Part shown: in pieces, positions 1 through 10,120 of the stretch | Numbering within the stretch: position 1 is the first letter of the stretch | Layout of the letters: each line of letters starts with the position of its first letter | From: Sinorhizobium alkalisoli | GTDB taxonomy: Bacteria; Pseudomonadota; Alphaproteobacteria; Rhizobiales; Rhizobiaceae | NCBI RefSeq assembly: GCF_008932245.1 | Contig: NZ_CP034909.1 | Location: forward strand, 558,001 to 622,000 | DNA length: 64,000 bases | Direction of reading: 5' to 3' | Notes under the pieces: generated by a model | Database searches by the model: none | What the model saw: the letters and a program-made list of their open reading frames with translations, nothing else | Told to the model about the DNA's origin: nothing | Translations under genes and position numbers: made by a program

Positions 1-1
1 G

Positions 2-427
2 CATCTCTTCGGCGGCGGCACGGCCGAGCTGCAGTTGATTGAGAGCGACGATCCGCTGGAGGCGGGGCTTGAGATCCTTGCGCGTCCGCCGGGCAAGAAG
101 CCGCAAACGATGACACTGCTTTCCGGCGGCGAACAAGCCTTGACGGCGATGGCGCTGATCTTCGCCGTGTTCCTCACCAATCCGGCGCCGATCTGCGTCC
201 TGGACGAGGTGGACGCGCCGCTCGACGACCACAATGTCGAGCGCTATTGTAATCTGATGGACGAGATGGCCGCCTCGACCGAGACGCGCTTCGTTATCAT
301 CACTCACAACCCGATCACTATGGCGCGCATGAACCGTCTGTTCGGCGTCACCATGGCTGAGCAGGGCGTCTCTCAGCTCGTCTCCGTCGATCTCCAGACG
401 GCGGAGCGCATGCGCGAAGCTGTCTGA
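2..427 (+). CDS. smc: Chromosome segregation SMC protein, C-terminal end (partial)
   Basis: This is the carboxy-terminal ATPase head of an SMC protein, the DNA-binding ATPase that condenses and segregates the chromosome. The frame is open from base 2, so the gene begins upstream of the window. About 141 residues are visible. The ABC signature LSGGEQ lies near nucleotides 119-136 and the Walker B/D-loop stretch [12 protein letters not shown] near 194-230. These are followed by the ITHN switch histidine motif near 300-310. The stop is TGA at 425-427. The next gene, ppdK, follows after about 137 bases on the same strand. Family identity is secure; nothing can be said about the missing hinge and amino-terminal head. 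Confidence 0.95.
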   Translation, partial: HLFGGGTAELQLIESDDPLEAGLEILARPPGKKPQTMTLLSGGEQALTAMALIFAVFLTNPAPICVLDEVDAPLDDHNVERYCNLMDEMAASTETRFVIITHNPITMARMNRLFGVTMAEQGVSQLVSVDLQTAERMREAV

Positions 428-564
428 CAAGTCTCGTTCTGCTTACAGGCCACGCGCTGCCGCAATCTTGATGCACTGCAGCAAAAAACTTGGCCGAGTG
501 CATTTTCAGCCCGAAACATATACTGTAGATCGTCACCAGAGCTGTTTTGGGGTGGAGAACAGGC

Positions 565-3255
<2,691 letters not shown>

Positions 3256-3473
3256 CAGCCGCCCTATTGGATTACGGATTCTGCCGCACGGTCCCCGCGG
3301 CTCGACGGCGACCGGGCGGTCGCAGCCCCGCTCTGGCTACGCCTCTAACATTCGCGGTCGCCCACCATGTCTGCTGCTGAACGAATGGCGCCGTTTTCGT
3401 GCGAGTCAGGTGATCCGCCGGGCGCAATTCGATTGACGCCGCGCCGCCGTGGGGGGTGTCAATTCTCGGGCAA

Positions 3474-3863
3474 TTACATACGCTCGAGCACGCCGACAAA
3501 GGCTTCGGCGAAATTCCTGAGCCCGGCGGTCCTTTCCCCCGACTCTTCGGCGCGAACCGTGCTTCCATCCGCGTCGAGACAGACGAAAAGGATCGTCGGG
3601 GGCTCGTCTGCCCCGGCGCCGAGACGCAGGACGGCGATGCTCAGGCAATCATCGATGAGGCCGGAGGCGGGCAAGGCGAACAGGAACTCGCCGCCGACGT
3701 CCTTGGCGACCGTGCGTACGAAGTCGTCGAAATCGTCCTCGTCGCCGGAGAAGTGGTCAAGCGAAAGCTCGAGTTCGAGCAGCGCCATCGGGATGGCCGC
3801 TTCGCCGGTCTGGCGCGCGGCGACGGGGCGGGTGAGCTCAATGCTGTTCTCCGATGCGGCCAT
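3474..3863 (-). CDS. Conserved hypothetical protein, 129 aa
   Basis: I do not recognise a named family. The 129-residue acidic protein has no signal peptide or membrane segment. It alternates short hydrophobic and acidic runs, for example LLELELSLDHFSGDEDDFDDF and later PTILFVCLDADGS. A longer open frame exists upstream, but the ATG at 3863 has a good GGAGAGG ribosome site and the codons before it look non-coding, so this start is preferred. It is transcribed toward ppdK and away from the DUF1499 gene. The codon use is typical of neighbouring genes, which supports a real protein of unknown role. Confidence 0.7.
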   Translation of the reverse strand: MAASENSIELTRPVAARQTGEAAIPMALLELELSLDHFSGDEDDFDDFVRTVAKDVGGEFLFALPASGLIDDCLSIAVLRLGAGADEPPTILFVCLDADGSTVRAEESGERTAGLRNFAEAFVGVLERM

Positions 3864-4111
3864 GATACCTCTCCGTGAAGGCCCGCGCCGTCTGGCAGGC
3901 GCCGGCCGTTCGCCTCCAAGTCTCGCATCGCGGCGCAACTGTGCCGTTGGAAGCGAGTCTGGTAAATAACTGGTTAAGGAGAATGGCGAATTTGCGGCAT
4001 TGACACAACTGGAGCGGTCACGCCCCGCCGAGGGCCGCCAGCCAGGTTCCCAGCGACACCTCCATCGGTTAAGAAGATTGCTCTGTTCCGTCGCGGGGAA
4101 TGATTCCGTTC

Positions 4112-5023
4112 ATGGTTGTTCGCTACGAGCGTCCCTATTCCTATGCCGCCCATTGGGCGCGCCGGCTTGCCCGCATAGGCTTCCTCATCTTCGTGCTGTC
4201 GCTTGCCGCGCATCGCTTCGGTCCGCTGACGACGCCACATTTTCTGGTGCTGGCTTTCGCCGCCGCCGCCTTGGCCGCCGCCGGCGTGCTGCTCGCGGCG
4301 GTCGGGCTCGCGCGCTTGTGGCAGATGGCGGCCATGGGCGGCAAGGCGTCCGTGTCGGCGCTCTTCTATGCGGCGCTTCCGATCGCGTTCCTTGGTTATT
4401 GCGCTGCGCAATACCTGATGCGCCCCGCGATCTATGACATCAGCACCGATACGGTGATGCCGCCGCCCTGGATCAGGGCACCCAAGGCCGAGGAGAATTG
4501 GATGAAGCGCAGGCCGATCGTGACGCCCGAGGATCGCGAGGCGCAGATCGTCGCCTATCCCGGGCTCACTGGCCGGCGCTATGAAGGTGCTCTCGACCGG
4601 GTGTTCCAAGGCGTGCGTAAGGTCGTCGACGAAACGGGCATGAGCCCCACCGCCGAACTCGGCGTGGAAAATGCGCGCGCCGACCTCGAGGACCTTGCCG
4701 TTCGCCCCGGCGCCGGCGTGGATACCAGCACGGAACTGCAAGTGATTCCGGTACCGGCCGTGCGTCCGGCCCCACCAGGCGTGGATGGCGGCATACCGGG
4801 ACGGCGCCCCGGCGACGTGGTGCTGCAGGGCGAGTGGCGCACTTTGATCGTCGGCTTTCGCTTCGATGTGCTGGTTCGTCTGCGTGAGGAGGCGGAAACC
4901 ACCTTCGTCGACCTCCGCGTCGCCTCGCGCTACGGCCCGCACGATCTCGGTATGGGCGCAGCCTTCGCCGAGGAATTCCTGCGGACGCTCGATGCCGAAC
5001 TCCTCGGGATCGCGGGGGATTGA
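4112..5023 (+). CDS. DUF1499 family membrane-anchored protein
   Basis: The product of about 303 residues has three hydrophobic segments in its first 115 residues (FLIFVLSLAAHRFG, VLAFAAAALAAAGVLLAAVGLA, ALPIAFLGYCAAQYLM). A soluble DUF1499 domain follows, with the typical RRYEGALDRVFQGVRKVVDETGM segment and a C-terminal VDLRVASRYGPHDLGMG motif. DUF1499 proteins are widespread in alphaproteobacteria and their biochemical role is unknown. Two ATG codons compete (4100 and 4112). GGGGA abuts the first but sits at a normal distance from the second, so 4112 is chosen. The gene converges with the MBL hydrolase gene. Confidence 0.82.
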   Translation: MVVRYERPYSYAAHWARRLARIGFLIFVLSLAAHRFGPLTTPHFLVLAFAAAALAAAGVLLAAVGLARLWQMAAMGGKASVSALFYAALPIAFLGYCAAQYLMRPAIYDISTDTVMPPPWIRAPKAEENWMKRRPIVTPEDREAQIVAYPGLTGRRYEGALDRVFQGVRKVVDETGMSPTAELGVENARADLEDLAVRPGAGVDTSTELQVIPVPAVRPAPPGVDGGIPGRRPGDVVLQGEWRTLIVGFRFDVLVRLREEAETTFVDLRVASRYGPHDLGMGAAFAEEFLRTLDAELLGIAGD

Positions 5024-5112
5024 CGGTCCCGTGGCGCTCTACGCAGCCGTTCGCCACCTCCTCCTGCGGGGAATTTGGCGTCGGTGCGACGAAATCGCGG
5101 GCGCTCTTTATC

Positions 5113-6024
5113 TCAGAGGACGAGCCGAAACTCCCCGAACAGCGAGGGCGGGCCGTCGGTCTCTATGCGACCGTGCTCGATCAGGTCCTCGATATGCGCG
5201 AGTACCGAAAGTGCCGCCGCACCGTGCAGGCGCGGGTCGGTCGACGCGTAGATCACCTTCACCATGTCCGGGATCATCCGGTCGCCGGCGCGCAGTCGTT
5301 GGAGAACGGCGCGCTCGCGCATCTTCCGGTGCGCCTTCAGCGCGCGGACGAAGGAGTCGGGCGCTGTGACGGGGCCGCCATGGCCGGGCAGGTAGAGCCG
5401 GTCCTCGCGGGCAAGCAGCTTGTCGAGCGAGGCCATATAATCGGCCATCGCTCCGTCCGGCGGCGCGACGATACTCGTTGCCCAGGCCATGACGTGATCT
5501 GCGGAGAAAAGGATGCCGGTGCCGTCGAGCGCGAAGGCCATGTGGTTGGCGGTGTGCCCCGGCGTTGCAACCGCGGTCAGCCTCCAGCCGTCGCCCTCGA
5601 TCCGCTCACCATCGGCAAGCGCGATGTCTGGCGCAAAATCCGTGTCGGAGCTTTCGGCGAAAGGATTGCTCTCGCCTTCATGCAGGGGTCGCGCTGCCCG
5701 GTGGGGCCCTTCACCAAAGATGACCGCGCCAGTCGCCTCTTTCAGCCGGCGGGCAAGGGGCGAATGGTCGCGATGCGTGTGGCTGACGGCGATATGTGTC
5801 ACCTCGCGGCCCTTGAGCGCTGTCATTAGCGCCCGGAAATGCGCCTCGTCCTCCGGCCCCGGATCGATCACTGCGACCGAGCCGCGGCCGACGATATAGG
5901 TGTTGGTGCCGTGGAAGGTGAAAGGGCCGGGATTGTTGACGGTGATCCGCTGCACGTCGCCGGCGACCGGCACCGCCTCGCCATGGGCAGGTTTGAAATC
6001 GAGGTCGAAGTCCGGGCCCTGCAT
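5113..6024 (-). CDS. MBL-fold metallo-hydrolase
   Basis: A soluble hydrolase of about 303 residues in the metallo-beta-lactamase superfamily. The metal-binding signature SHTHRDHSPLARRL sits about 90 residues in. It is followed by ATPGHTANHMAF (third metal histidine), LFSADHVMAW (bridging Asp) and LPGHGGPV near residue 205. A C-terminal helical segment resembles the LACTB2/glyoxalase II-like group. The substrate is unknown. A GTG at 6039 overlaps the upstream cupin stop as GTGA, but the ATG at 6024 has an AAGG ribosome site at good spacing, so I use it. Overlap or near-overlap with the cupin gene implies one operon and translational coupling. Confidence 0.88.
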   Translation of the reverse strand: MQGPDFDLDFKPAHGEAVPVAGDVQRITVNNPGPFTFHGTNTYIVGRGSVAVIDPGPEDEAHFRALMTALKGREVTHIAVSHTHRDHSPLARRLKEATGAVIFGEGPHRAARPLHEGESNPFAESSDTDFAPDIALADGERIEGDGWRLTAVATPGHTANHMAFALDGTGILFSADHVMAWATSIVAPPDGAMADYMASLDKLLAREDRLYLPGHGGPVTAPDSFVRALKAHRKMRERAVLQRLRAGDRMIPDMVKVIYASTDPRLHGAAALSVLAHIEDLIEHGRIETDGPPSLFGEFRLVL

Positions 6025-6035
6025 TCGTCTTGCCT

Positions 6036-6332
6036 TCACTTGTACTCGATCTCGATGAAGGACATGGTCTCGCTGCCGGCCTTGACGACATTGTGTGCCA
6101 CACCCGCGTCACGCCGATAGGCGGCGCCCTTGGCGACATCGATCCGGCGGGTGCCAACTTCCTCTTCCACCAAAAACTGACAGTCCGTCATAGGTACCAC
6201 GACGTAGCCAAGCCCGTGGACGTGATGTCCCGTATCGGCACCGGGTTCGAAGTCCCAACGGATGATCCGGACGACGGCGTCGTCGGTGAGCACCGTCGGG
6301 ACGGCAGGCGGACGTGCGCGAAACTGGCTCAT
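6036..6332 (-). CDS. Cupin-domain small protein
   Basis: The 98-residue protein is a single cupin barrel. It shows DTGHHVHGLGYVVVPMTDC, supplying the histidines of cupin motif 1, and a later DAGVAHNVVKAGSETMSFIE strand corresponding to motif 2. Such single-domain cupins usually bind a divalent metal or a small ligand; the substrate here cannot be inferred. The start at 6332 is chosen because GGAG lies seven bases upstream, inside an alternative upstream ATGGAG. Its stop overlaps the possible GTG start of the MBL hydrolase gene, so both are probably co-transcribed and may act on the same metabolite. Confidence 0.8.
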   Translation of the reverse strand: MSQFRARPPAVPTVLTDDAVVRIIRWDFEPGADTGHHVHGLGYVVVPMTDCQFLVEEEVGTRRIDVAKGAAYRRDAGVAHNVVKAGSETMSFIEIEYK

Positions 6333-6563
6333 GGCGTTCTCCATTTGCGGGCGACAATAGGACAAAGGACGGACGGAGGAAACGGCATTGTCCATGCTCT
6401 CGGCCTAGTGGAAGGCGTCCGTTGGACGGTGCGGCTGCATGCGTAAGGCAGGGCATATGGTCAACAAAATCTGCGGGCAATGCGAAGTTAAGCATTGTGG
6501 CGATGCACGAGCTTTGCTAATCAGGCGCACGATTTGGCGCGGCAGTATCCCGCCGGCCTGAGT

Positions 6564-6638
6564 TGGGGCGTAGCCAAGCGGTAAGGCAGCGGTTTTTGGT
6601 ACCGCCATTCCCTGGTTCGAATCCAGGCGCCCCAGCCA
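6564..6638 (+). tRNA. tRNA-Gln (anticodon TTG)
   Basis: A 75-base cloverleaf including an encoded CCA end. The acceptor arm pairs TGGGGCG with CGCCCCA. The anticodon stem GCGGT/ACCGC encloses loop TTTTGGT with anticodon TTG, and the T arm contains GGTTCGAATCC. The G discriminator and the T-initiated acceptor are typical of bacterial tRNA-Gln. It reads CAA codons and, by wobble, CAG. Confidence 0.97.
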
Positions 6639-7171
6639 CTCGTTCTCTTCGAGCATTGGCATCCGCAGTACGCCGCTTAGTCGGGCAACTTGTATTTTTT
6701 CCGGATACGACCCTCGGGGCCGAGGTCTAAATGAAGGCGTGGAAATCCTGCGAGTCCGCTGCATAGAAGCGGTGGGAAGGGGCATAACACGACAATGGAT
6801 CTGGTGATTCGCAGTGCGTCATGAAGGGCAGGGGTCGCCATGGAGCCAACGGGGCAAGAGCGAAGCCATGGCGATCTGCATAGCGCTTTCCGACGTGGAT
6901 GAGCTTGAGGAAAACGCGATGATCTACACGAGCTCGTCTATCCAGCGCAAATGCATGGCCACAATCTCGTAATGGCTGCCCTTGAAACCGGTGATCATGT
7001 CGCTATCGCTCGCCATCGACACGGACACGGTTGACATCAACGAGTTCGCCGCGGACCCGAGCCGGAAAACCCTCCCGAAATCGCGGGCACAAAGCGGTCT
7101 TTTCAGAACAGCGGGATAGAGTGATAGCTGGACGAGGCAGATATTAAGCCTCGCCTCATGGGTCCGCCATG
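6639..7171. other. Intergenic stretch, possibly decayed
   Basis: About 530 bases downstream of tRNA-Gln with no gene I can support. A short minus-strand frame at 6924-7037 (37 codons, ending IVAMHLRWIDELV) has a faint transposase-like look. A plus-strand frame at 6997-7119 (40 codons, no convincing ribosome site) overlaps it. A nine-base inverted repeat, TCGCCATGG with CCATGGCGA, lies at 6835-6875. No repeat of the tRNA 3' end was seen, so there is no evidence of an integrated island. Confidence 0.4.
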
Positions 7172-7201
7172 AAACAAATCCCGCCGACTTTCGTCAGCGG
7201 G
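7172..7201 (-). terminator. Rho-independent terminator of the lipoprotein gene
   Basis: On the minus strand CCCGCTGAC pairs with GTCGGCGGG around a GAAA tetraloop (nine pairs, one G-T), followed by ATTTGTTT. It lies about 20 bases beyond the stop of the lipoprotein gene. Confidence 0.8.
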
Positions 7202-7221
7202 TTCGATTGCACATTGGCCGA

Positions 7222-7635
7222 TCACTCCGCCTTCGCGCCCCCCAAGAACTCCTCACACCAACTCGGGCCGCCTTCGCGCTTCCGGTCGCCGAGGACGCGG
7301 ATCGAGCGGATGACGTAGTCGGAGGAGACGGTAAGCTGGACGGAGCAGCTCAAATATTCGGTACGCGCGGCGGAGATGCGCTTGCCGCGCTTGCCGTCAG
7401 CGGTTTTTTCGTACTGGGCCGGGACCTTGCGGGTCTTGTAGCCGCCCTTCCAGCTATAGACGGTATCGCTGCCGGACTCGACGTCGGAAATCGGGGGGCC
7501 GAATTCGGCAAAGAAGGGGCCGGCCGATTGGCCGAGCCAGCGTTTCTCGACCGCGTTTCTAGCCACGCCTGTCGTCGTCGTGCAGCCGGCGATGACCAGC
7601 GCGAGGCCGGCCGCCGCCATCAAGCGGAAATTCAT
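7222..7635 (-). CDS. Small lipoprotein, hypothetical
   Basis: The 137-residue product begins MNFRLMAAAGLALVIAGC, a lipoprotein signal peptide with lipobox IAGC, so the mature protein should be anchored by a diacylated Cys18. The mature part holds WLGQSAGPFFAEFGPPISD and YSWKGGYKTRKVP, a weak resemblance to small rhizobial outer-membrane lipoproteins of unknown function. Two later cysteines (CSVQL and WCEEF) could form a disulfide. The start at 7635 is preferred over a longer frame because of the signal peptide and an AAGGGAC ribosome site. A strong terminator follows, so it is probably a single-gene unit. Confidence 0.8.
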   Translation of the reverse strand: MNFRLMAAAGLALVIAGCTTTTGVARNAVEKRWLGQSAGPFFAEFGPPISDVESGSDTVYSWKGGYKTRKVPAQYEKTADGKRGKRISAARTEYLSCSVQLTVSSDYVIRSIRVLGDRKREGGPSWCEEFLGGAKAE

Positions 7636-7911
7636 GTTTCTGTCCCTTTGACCTGTCCTGAAGCTCGCGGCGTCGAAGACCCGACTCCCGGGTTTCCCCA
7701 CCTCTCGTCGAGGCTCTAGCGCCAAAGCCGGCGAAAGAAAATCGGCCGGCACTCGGCGGATCAAGGAAAATCCAAAGCGTTGCAGAAACGCCCTATTTCC
7801 CTCGCGCGCCAGCTTTTCCACCGGTCCGACTTTTTTGGCGAAGCCGCTTTCTTTTTTGAGATCGCCGCTTGTGCAATCGCGAAGGCTGTTCTATAGAGGC
7901 GCCGCTGGTCA

Positions 7912-7988
7912 CGGAGTGTAGCGCAGTCTGGTAGCGCACCACGTTCGGGACGTGGGGGTCGCAAGTTCGAATCTTGCCACTCCGACCA
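7912..7988 (+). tRNA. tRNA-Pro (anticodon CGG)
   Basis: A 77-base tRNA including CCA. The acceptor stem pairs CGGAGTG with CACTCCG. The anticodon stem CCACG/CGTGG holds loop TTCGGGA, giving anticodon CGG. The T loop shows GTTCGAATC. The D arm GCGCAGTCTGGTAGCGC is typical of tRNA-Pro. Confidence 0.97.
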
Positions 7989-8069
7989 GCCGACCCCCCC
8001 TTGATACTGCTGTTTTCGTTTTCGTTTTGCGTCTGCCGGCGCATTCGTTCTCAGGCCGACAGGCGGGGG

Positions 8070-8291
8070 TTAAGCCCCGTGGCCGTGGAACCGGCGTGCG
8101 GCATCCAGCAGCGCATCCTCGTCGCTGACGCCCTGCCTGAGTTCACCCACGAGGAAGCGGGCGAGATGTTCTGTCTGCTCACCTTGGGCGGCGATCCCGT
8201 ATTCGGTGCAGAGCTTGCCGAAAACGGTCCGAAGCAGATCGATTTCGTTTTCCTGGAGTTCTGCCGTCAGGTGACTGGGGAAGGCGTCCAT
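8070..8291 (-). CDS. Conserved hypothetical protein, 73 aa
   Basis: A small acidic, mostly helical protein starting MDAFPSHLTAELQENEIDLL and ending in a LLDAARRFHGHGA tail. It has no signal peptide, membrane segment or metal motif. The family is not recognised. The start at 8291 is chosen because GGAAAG lies upstream and the preceding codons of the longer frame are arginine/serine-rich and look non-coding. It lies between tRNA-Pro (opposite strand) and rpsU (same strand). The rpsU terminator separates it from rpsU, so it is probably transcribed independently. Confidence 0.6.
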   Translation of the reverse strand: MDAFPSHLTAELQENEIDLLRTVFGKLCTEYGIAAQGEQTEHLARFLVGELRQGVSDEDALLDAARRFHGHGA

Positions 8292-8524
8292 GAGATCTTT
8301 CCGAAGTACCCTTTGGCACCTTGTGGATGCGCAGCGATCGTCCGGAGTTCGGGGCGGAATGGATGCAAATCGAGCCGGCGACCCGCGTTCCATGCAATCC
8401 ACATCATGTGAGATAAACGAACGGGAGTAAAGGTGCCGCCTGCGGCGCTGCGCCCGATCAGACGATCAGGCGCGCAATGTCGTCTCAGTACTTTGAACAG
8501 CCGCATGGCTTTGTCTTCAAATCG

Positions 8525-8558
8525 AAAAACCTGCGGCAAAACTCAGAGGCGCCGCAGG
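8525..8558 (-). terminator. Rho-independent terminator of rpsU
   Basis: Immediately after the rpsU stop the minus strand reads CCTGCGGC, a 13-base loop, GCCGCAGG and then TTTTT. The eight-pair GC-rich stem with a U-run is a classic intrinsic terminator. Confidence 0.88.
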
Positions 8559-8560
8559 TG

Positions 8561-8797
8561 TTATCGAGGGCGCTGCGCCTTTTTCGGTGCCGGCAAGAGC
8601 CCTTCGCGCTGGAGCCGTTTTCGGGCAAGCTTGCGCTGCCGGCGCACGGCCTCGGCCTTCTCGCGGGCCCGCTTCTCCGACGGCTTTTCATAGCTGCTTC
8701 GGGCGCGCATTTCGCGAAAAAGCCCCTCGCGTTGCATCTTCTTCTTCAGCACCCGAAGGGCCTGCTCGACATTGTTGTCTCGAACCGTGACTTGCAA
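8561..8797 (-). CDS. rpsU: 30S ribosomal protein S21, probable TTG start
   Basis: S21 is a small basic protein of the 30S subunit near the anti-Shine-Dalgarno end of 16S rRNA. The product carries the diagnostic [20 protein letters not shown] segment and a long basic tail rich in KR. The usual S21 begins M-Q-V. Here the sequence before QVTVRDNN is a TTG preceded by GGAGGTATAT. I therefore place the start at the TTG at 8797 (78 residues), with GGAGG five bases upstream. The ATG at 8809 is part of that ribosome site (ATGGAGG) and would add four non-conserved residues. A strong terminator follows. Confidence 0.9.
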   Translation of the reverse strand: MQVTVRDNNVEQALRVLKKKMQREGLFREMRARSSYEKPSEKRAREKAEAVRRQRKLARKRLQREGLLPAPKKAQRPR

Positions 8798-8876
8798 ATA
8801 TACCTCCATGGTGTCGCACCGACGGGTGCCTTGGTTGGTGGCGGAAACGACAGCGCCGCGCGTCCTTTCAGACGTG

Positions 8877-9161
8877 CTAACGTCTGACTGTCGTGGCGAG
8901 GGGCGTCACCCACGCGCCCCCATCGCGCGCGTCGCCTTCAACGCCTGCCGGCACGGCGCGAAAGGATTTTTCGTTGTCAACGTCGGACTCGGCGATGCAC
9001 CGCTCGAAGTTCTCGCCCTCGAAGCGAACGCGGTATTGCGGGCCGTTGAGGGATGCCGGCAGCAAGGCGACGATTCGGCACGGACCTTTCTGGCTGACGA
9101 AACGGACCGGTGCCTCGTTGAGAACGACTCGGTCGCCGATCTTGTATCGATGTGCAGTCAT
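8877..9161 (-). CDS. Conserved hypothetical protein, 94 aa
   Basis: The product starts [16 protein letters not shown] and contains a [20 protein letters not shown] segment and an [10 protein letters not shown] motif. The early YKIGDRVVL strand and later YRVRFEG strand suggest a small beta-barrel of SH3-like or Tudor-like type; this is an inference from pattern only. The start at 9161 has GGAG six bases upstream. It lies between the cold-shock gene and rpsU on the same strand. The cold-shock terminator at 9223-9250 separates it from the upstream gene, so it has its own promoter or depends on read-through. Confidence 0.68.
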   Translation of the reverse strand: MTAHRYKIGDRVVLNEAPVRFVSQKGPCRIVALLPASLNGPQYRVRFEGENFERCIAESDVDNEKSFRAVPAGVEGDARDGGAWVTPLATTVRR

Positions 9162-9222
9162 ATGTTCTCCAGTTCGGTTCGCCGTCGGTCCGGCGCGCAA
9201 TGCGCCTCGCCTTTGCCCGAAA

Positions 9223-9250
9223 CAAAAAAGGCCGGGAGAACCCGACCTTC
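9223..9250 (-). terminator. Rho-independent terminator of the cold-shock gene
   Basis: On the minus strand AAGGTCGGG pairs with CCCGGCCTT around a TTCT loop (nine pairs, one T-G), followed by a run of T. It is about 75 bases after the cold-shock stop. Confidence 0.85.
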
Positions 9251-9326
9251 CTCATCGCCTCACCTGGCCAGTGCCAGTACATCCGTGGTCAAAAGCCGGG
9301 AGGCGATAATAACATGCGCCGTTCGA

Positions 9327-9536
9327 TCAGAGGGATCGGAGATTTTCTGCCGACGTCTTGCCTGTGCGGCGGTCCTGGGCAAGCTCGAAGCCGACCTTCT
9401 GACCTTCCTTGAGGGAAGACATGCCGGCGCGCTCGACGGCGGAGATGTGCACGAACACGTCGGCCGCGCCATCTTCCGGCTGAATGAAGCCAAATCCCTT
9501 CGTGGCGTTAAACCACTTTACGGTTCCAGAATTCAC
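9327..9536 (-). CDS. Cold-shock protein (CspA family), GTG start
   Basis: A 69-residue single cold-shock domain that binds single-stranded RNA or DNA. It begins [18 protein letters not shown], which contains RNP1 (KGFGFI). RNP2 follows as VFVHIS. The protein proper starts at the GTG at 9536, preceded by AAAGGGATCATC; seven additional in-frame codons upstream are not conserved. The long, locally AT-rich leader upstream (9537 onward) is typical of cold-shock mRNAs, whose 5' regions act as thermosensors. That role here is an inference. A terminator follows. Confidence 0.93.
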   Translation of the reverse strand: MNSGTVKWFNATKGFGFIQPEDGAADVFVHISAVERAGMSSLKEGQKVGFELAQDRRTGKTSAENLRSL

Positions 9537-10120
9537 GATGATCCCTTTCAATCGCATGGGAAAACAAACGTCGCCCAGAGGCGATGTATTAGACCGATCT
9601 TGTGAGGATTTTCGTGACGATGCGCCAGGCGCGGTAACAAATATCGTCGATCAATATCGATGTGAGCTATATAGGGTAGCCCACCGTTATTTACAAGAAT
9701 TATTTTCTGACGGCTGAAATAGCGAAGAATGCGCCCAGCCAAGGAGCTGGAAATTCTTTGTTTTACGCGTTCGAAATCTCGCATTATCCAGGCGTGCGGT
9801 TCGTATAACCGCGTAAATCGGGCAGGTGATCGCTTTTGAAGTGTTGAGAGCGGGAGGCCGGTGCACTTTCCGCAAGCGGGCTGTCCCGCAAGCGTCCGAA
9901 AACGGCGGAACAGCACGATCGATCATCATTTCCGACGAGCCACTCTAAACACCGTTCGCCGGTCGAGAGGTCTGGACGAGGACAAGTCGGCGGCAAGCTT
10001 AAATCTCGGTTTGCGATCGCCCAGCCGATGGGAACGATCCACCGGCCTTGAACGAAGAAGCGGCCGCTACTGCAACAAGGACGAAGACGTGCTGCAATTC
10101 AAAGTGCACGGCGACATCGG
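9537..10120. other. Intergenic stretch, probable cold-shock leader
   Basis: A 584-base gap between the cold-shock gene and the end of cysN. The part nearest the cold-shock start (about 9600-9780) is noticeably AT-richer than the surroundings and probably holds its promoter and long 5' leader. Open frames on both strands here lack ribosome sites and coding bias. No terminator was recognised after cysN. Confidence 0.5.

Noticed and set aside
6405..6785. Minus-strand 126-codon frame containing GRLDSNQGMAVPKTAALPLGYAPT
   Set aside because: It is a translation of the tRNA-Gln gene on the opposite strand, a common annotation artefact.
7793..8044. Minus-strand frame with GRSGKIRTCDPHVPNVV
   Set aside because: It is the antisense translation of tRNA-Pro, not a protein.
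9548..9916. 122-codon minus-strand frame upstream of the cold-shock gene
   Set aside because: No ribosome site, no coding bias and AT-rich; more likely the cold-shock leader region.
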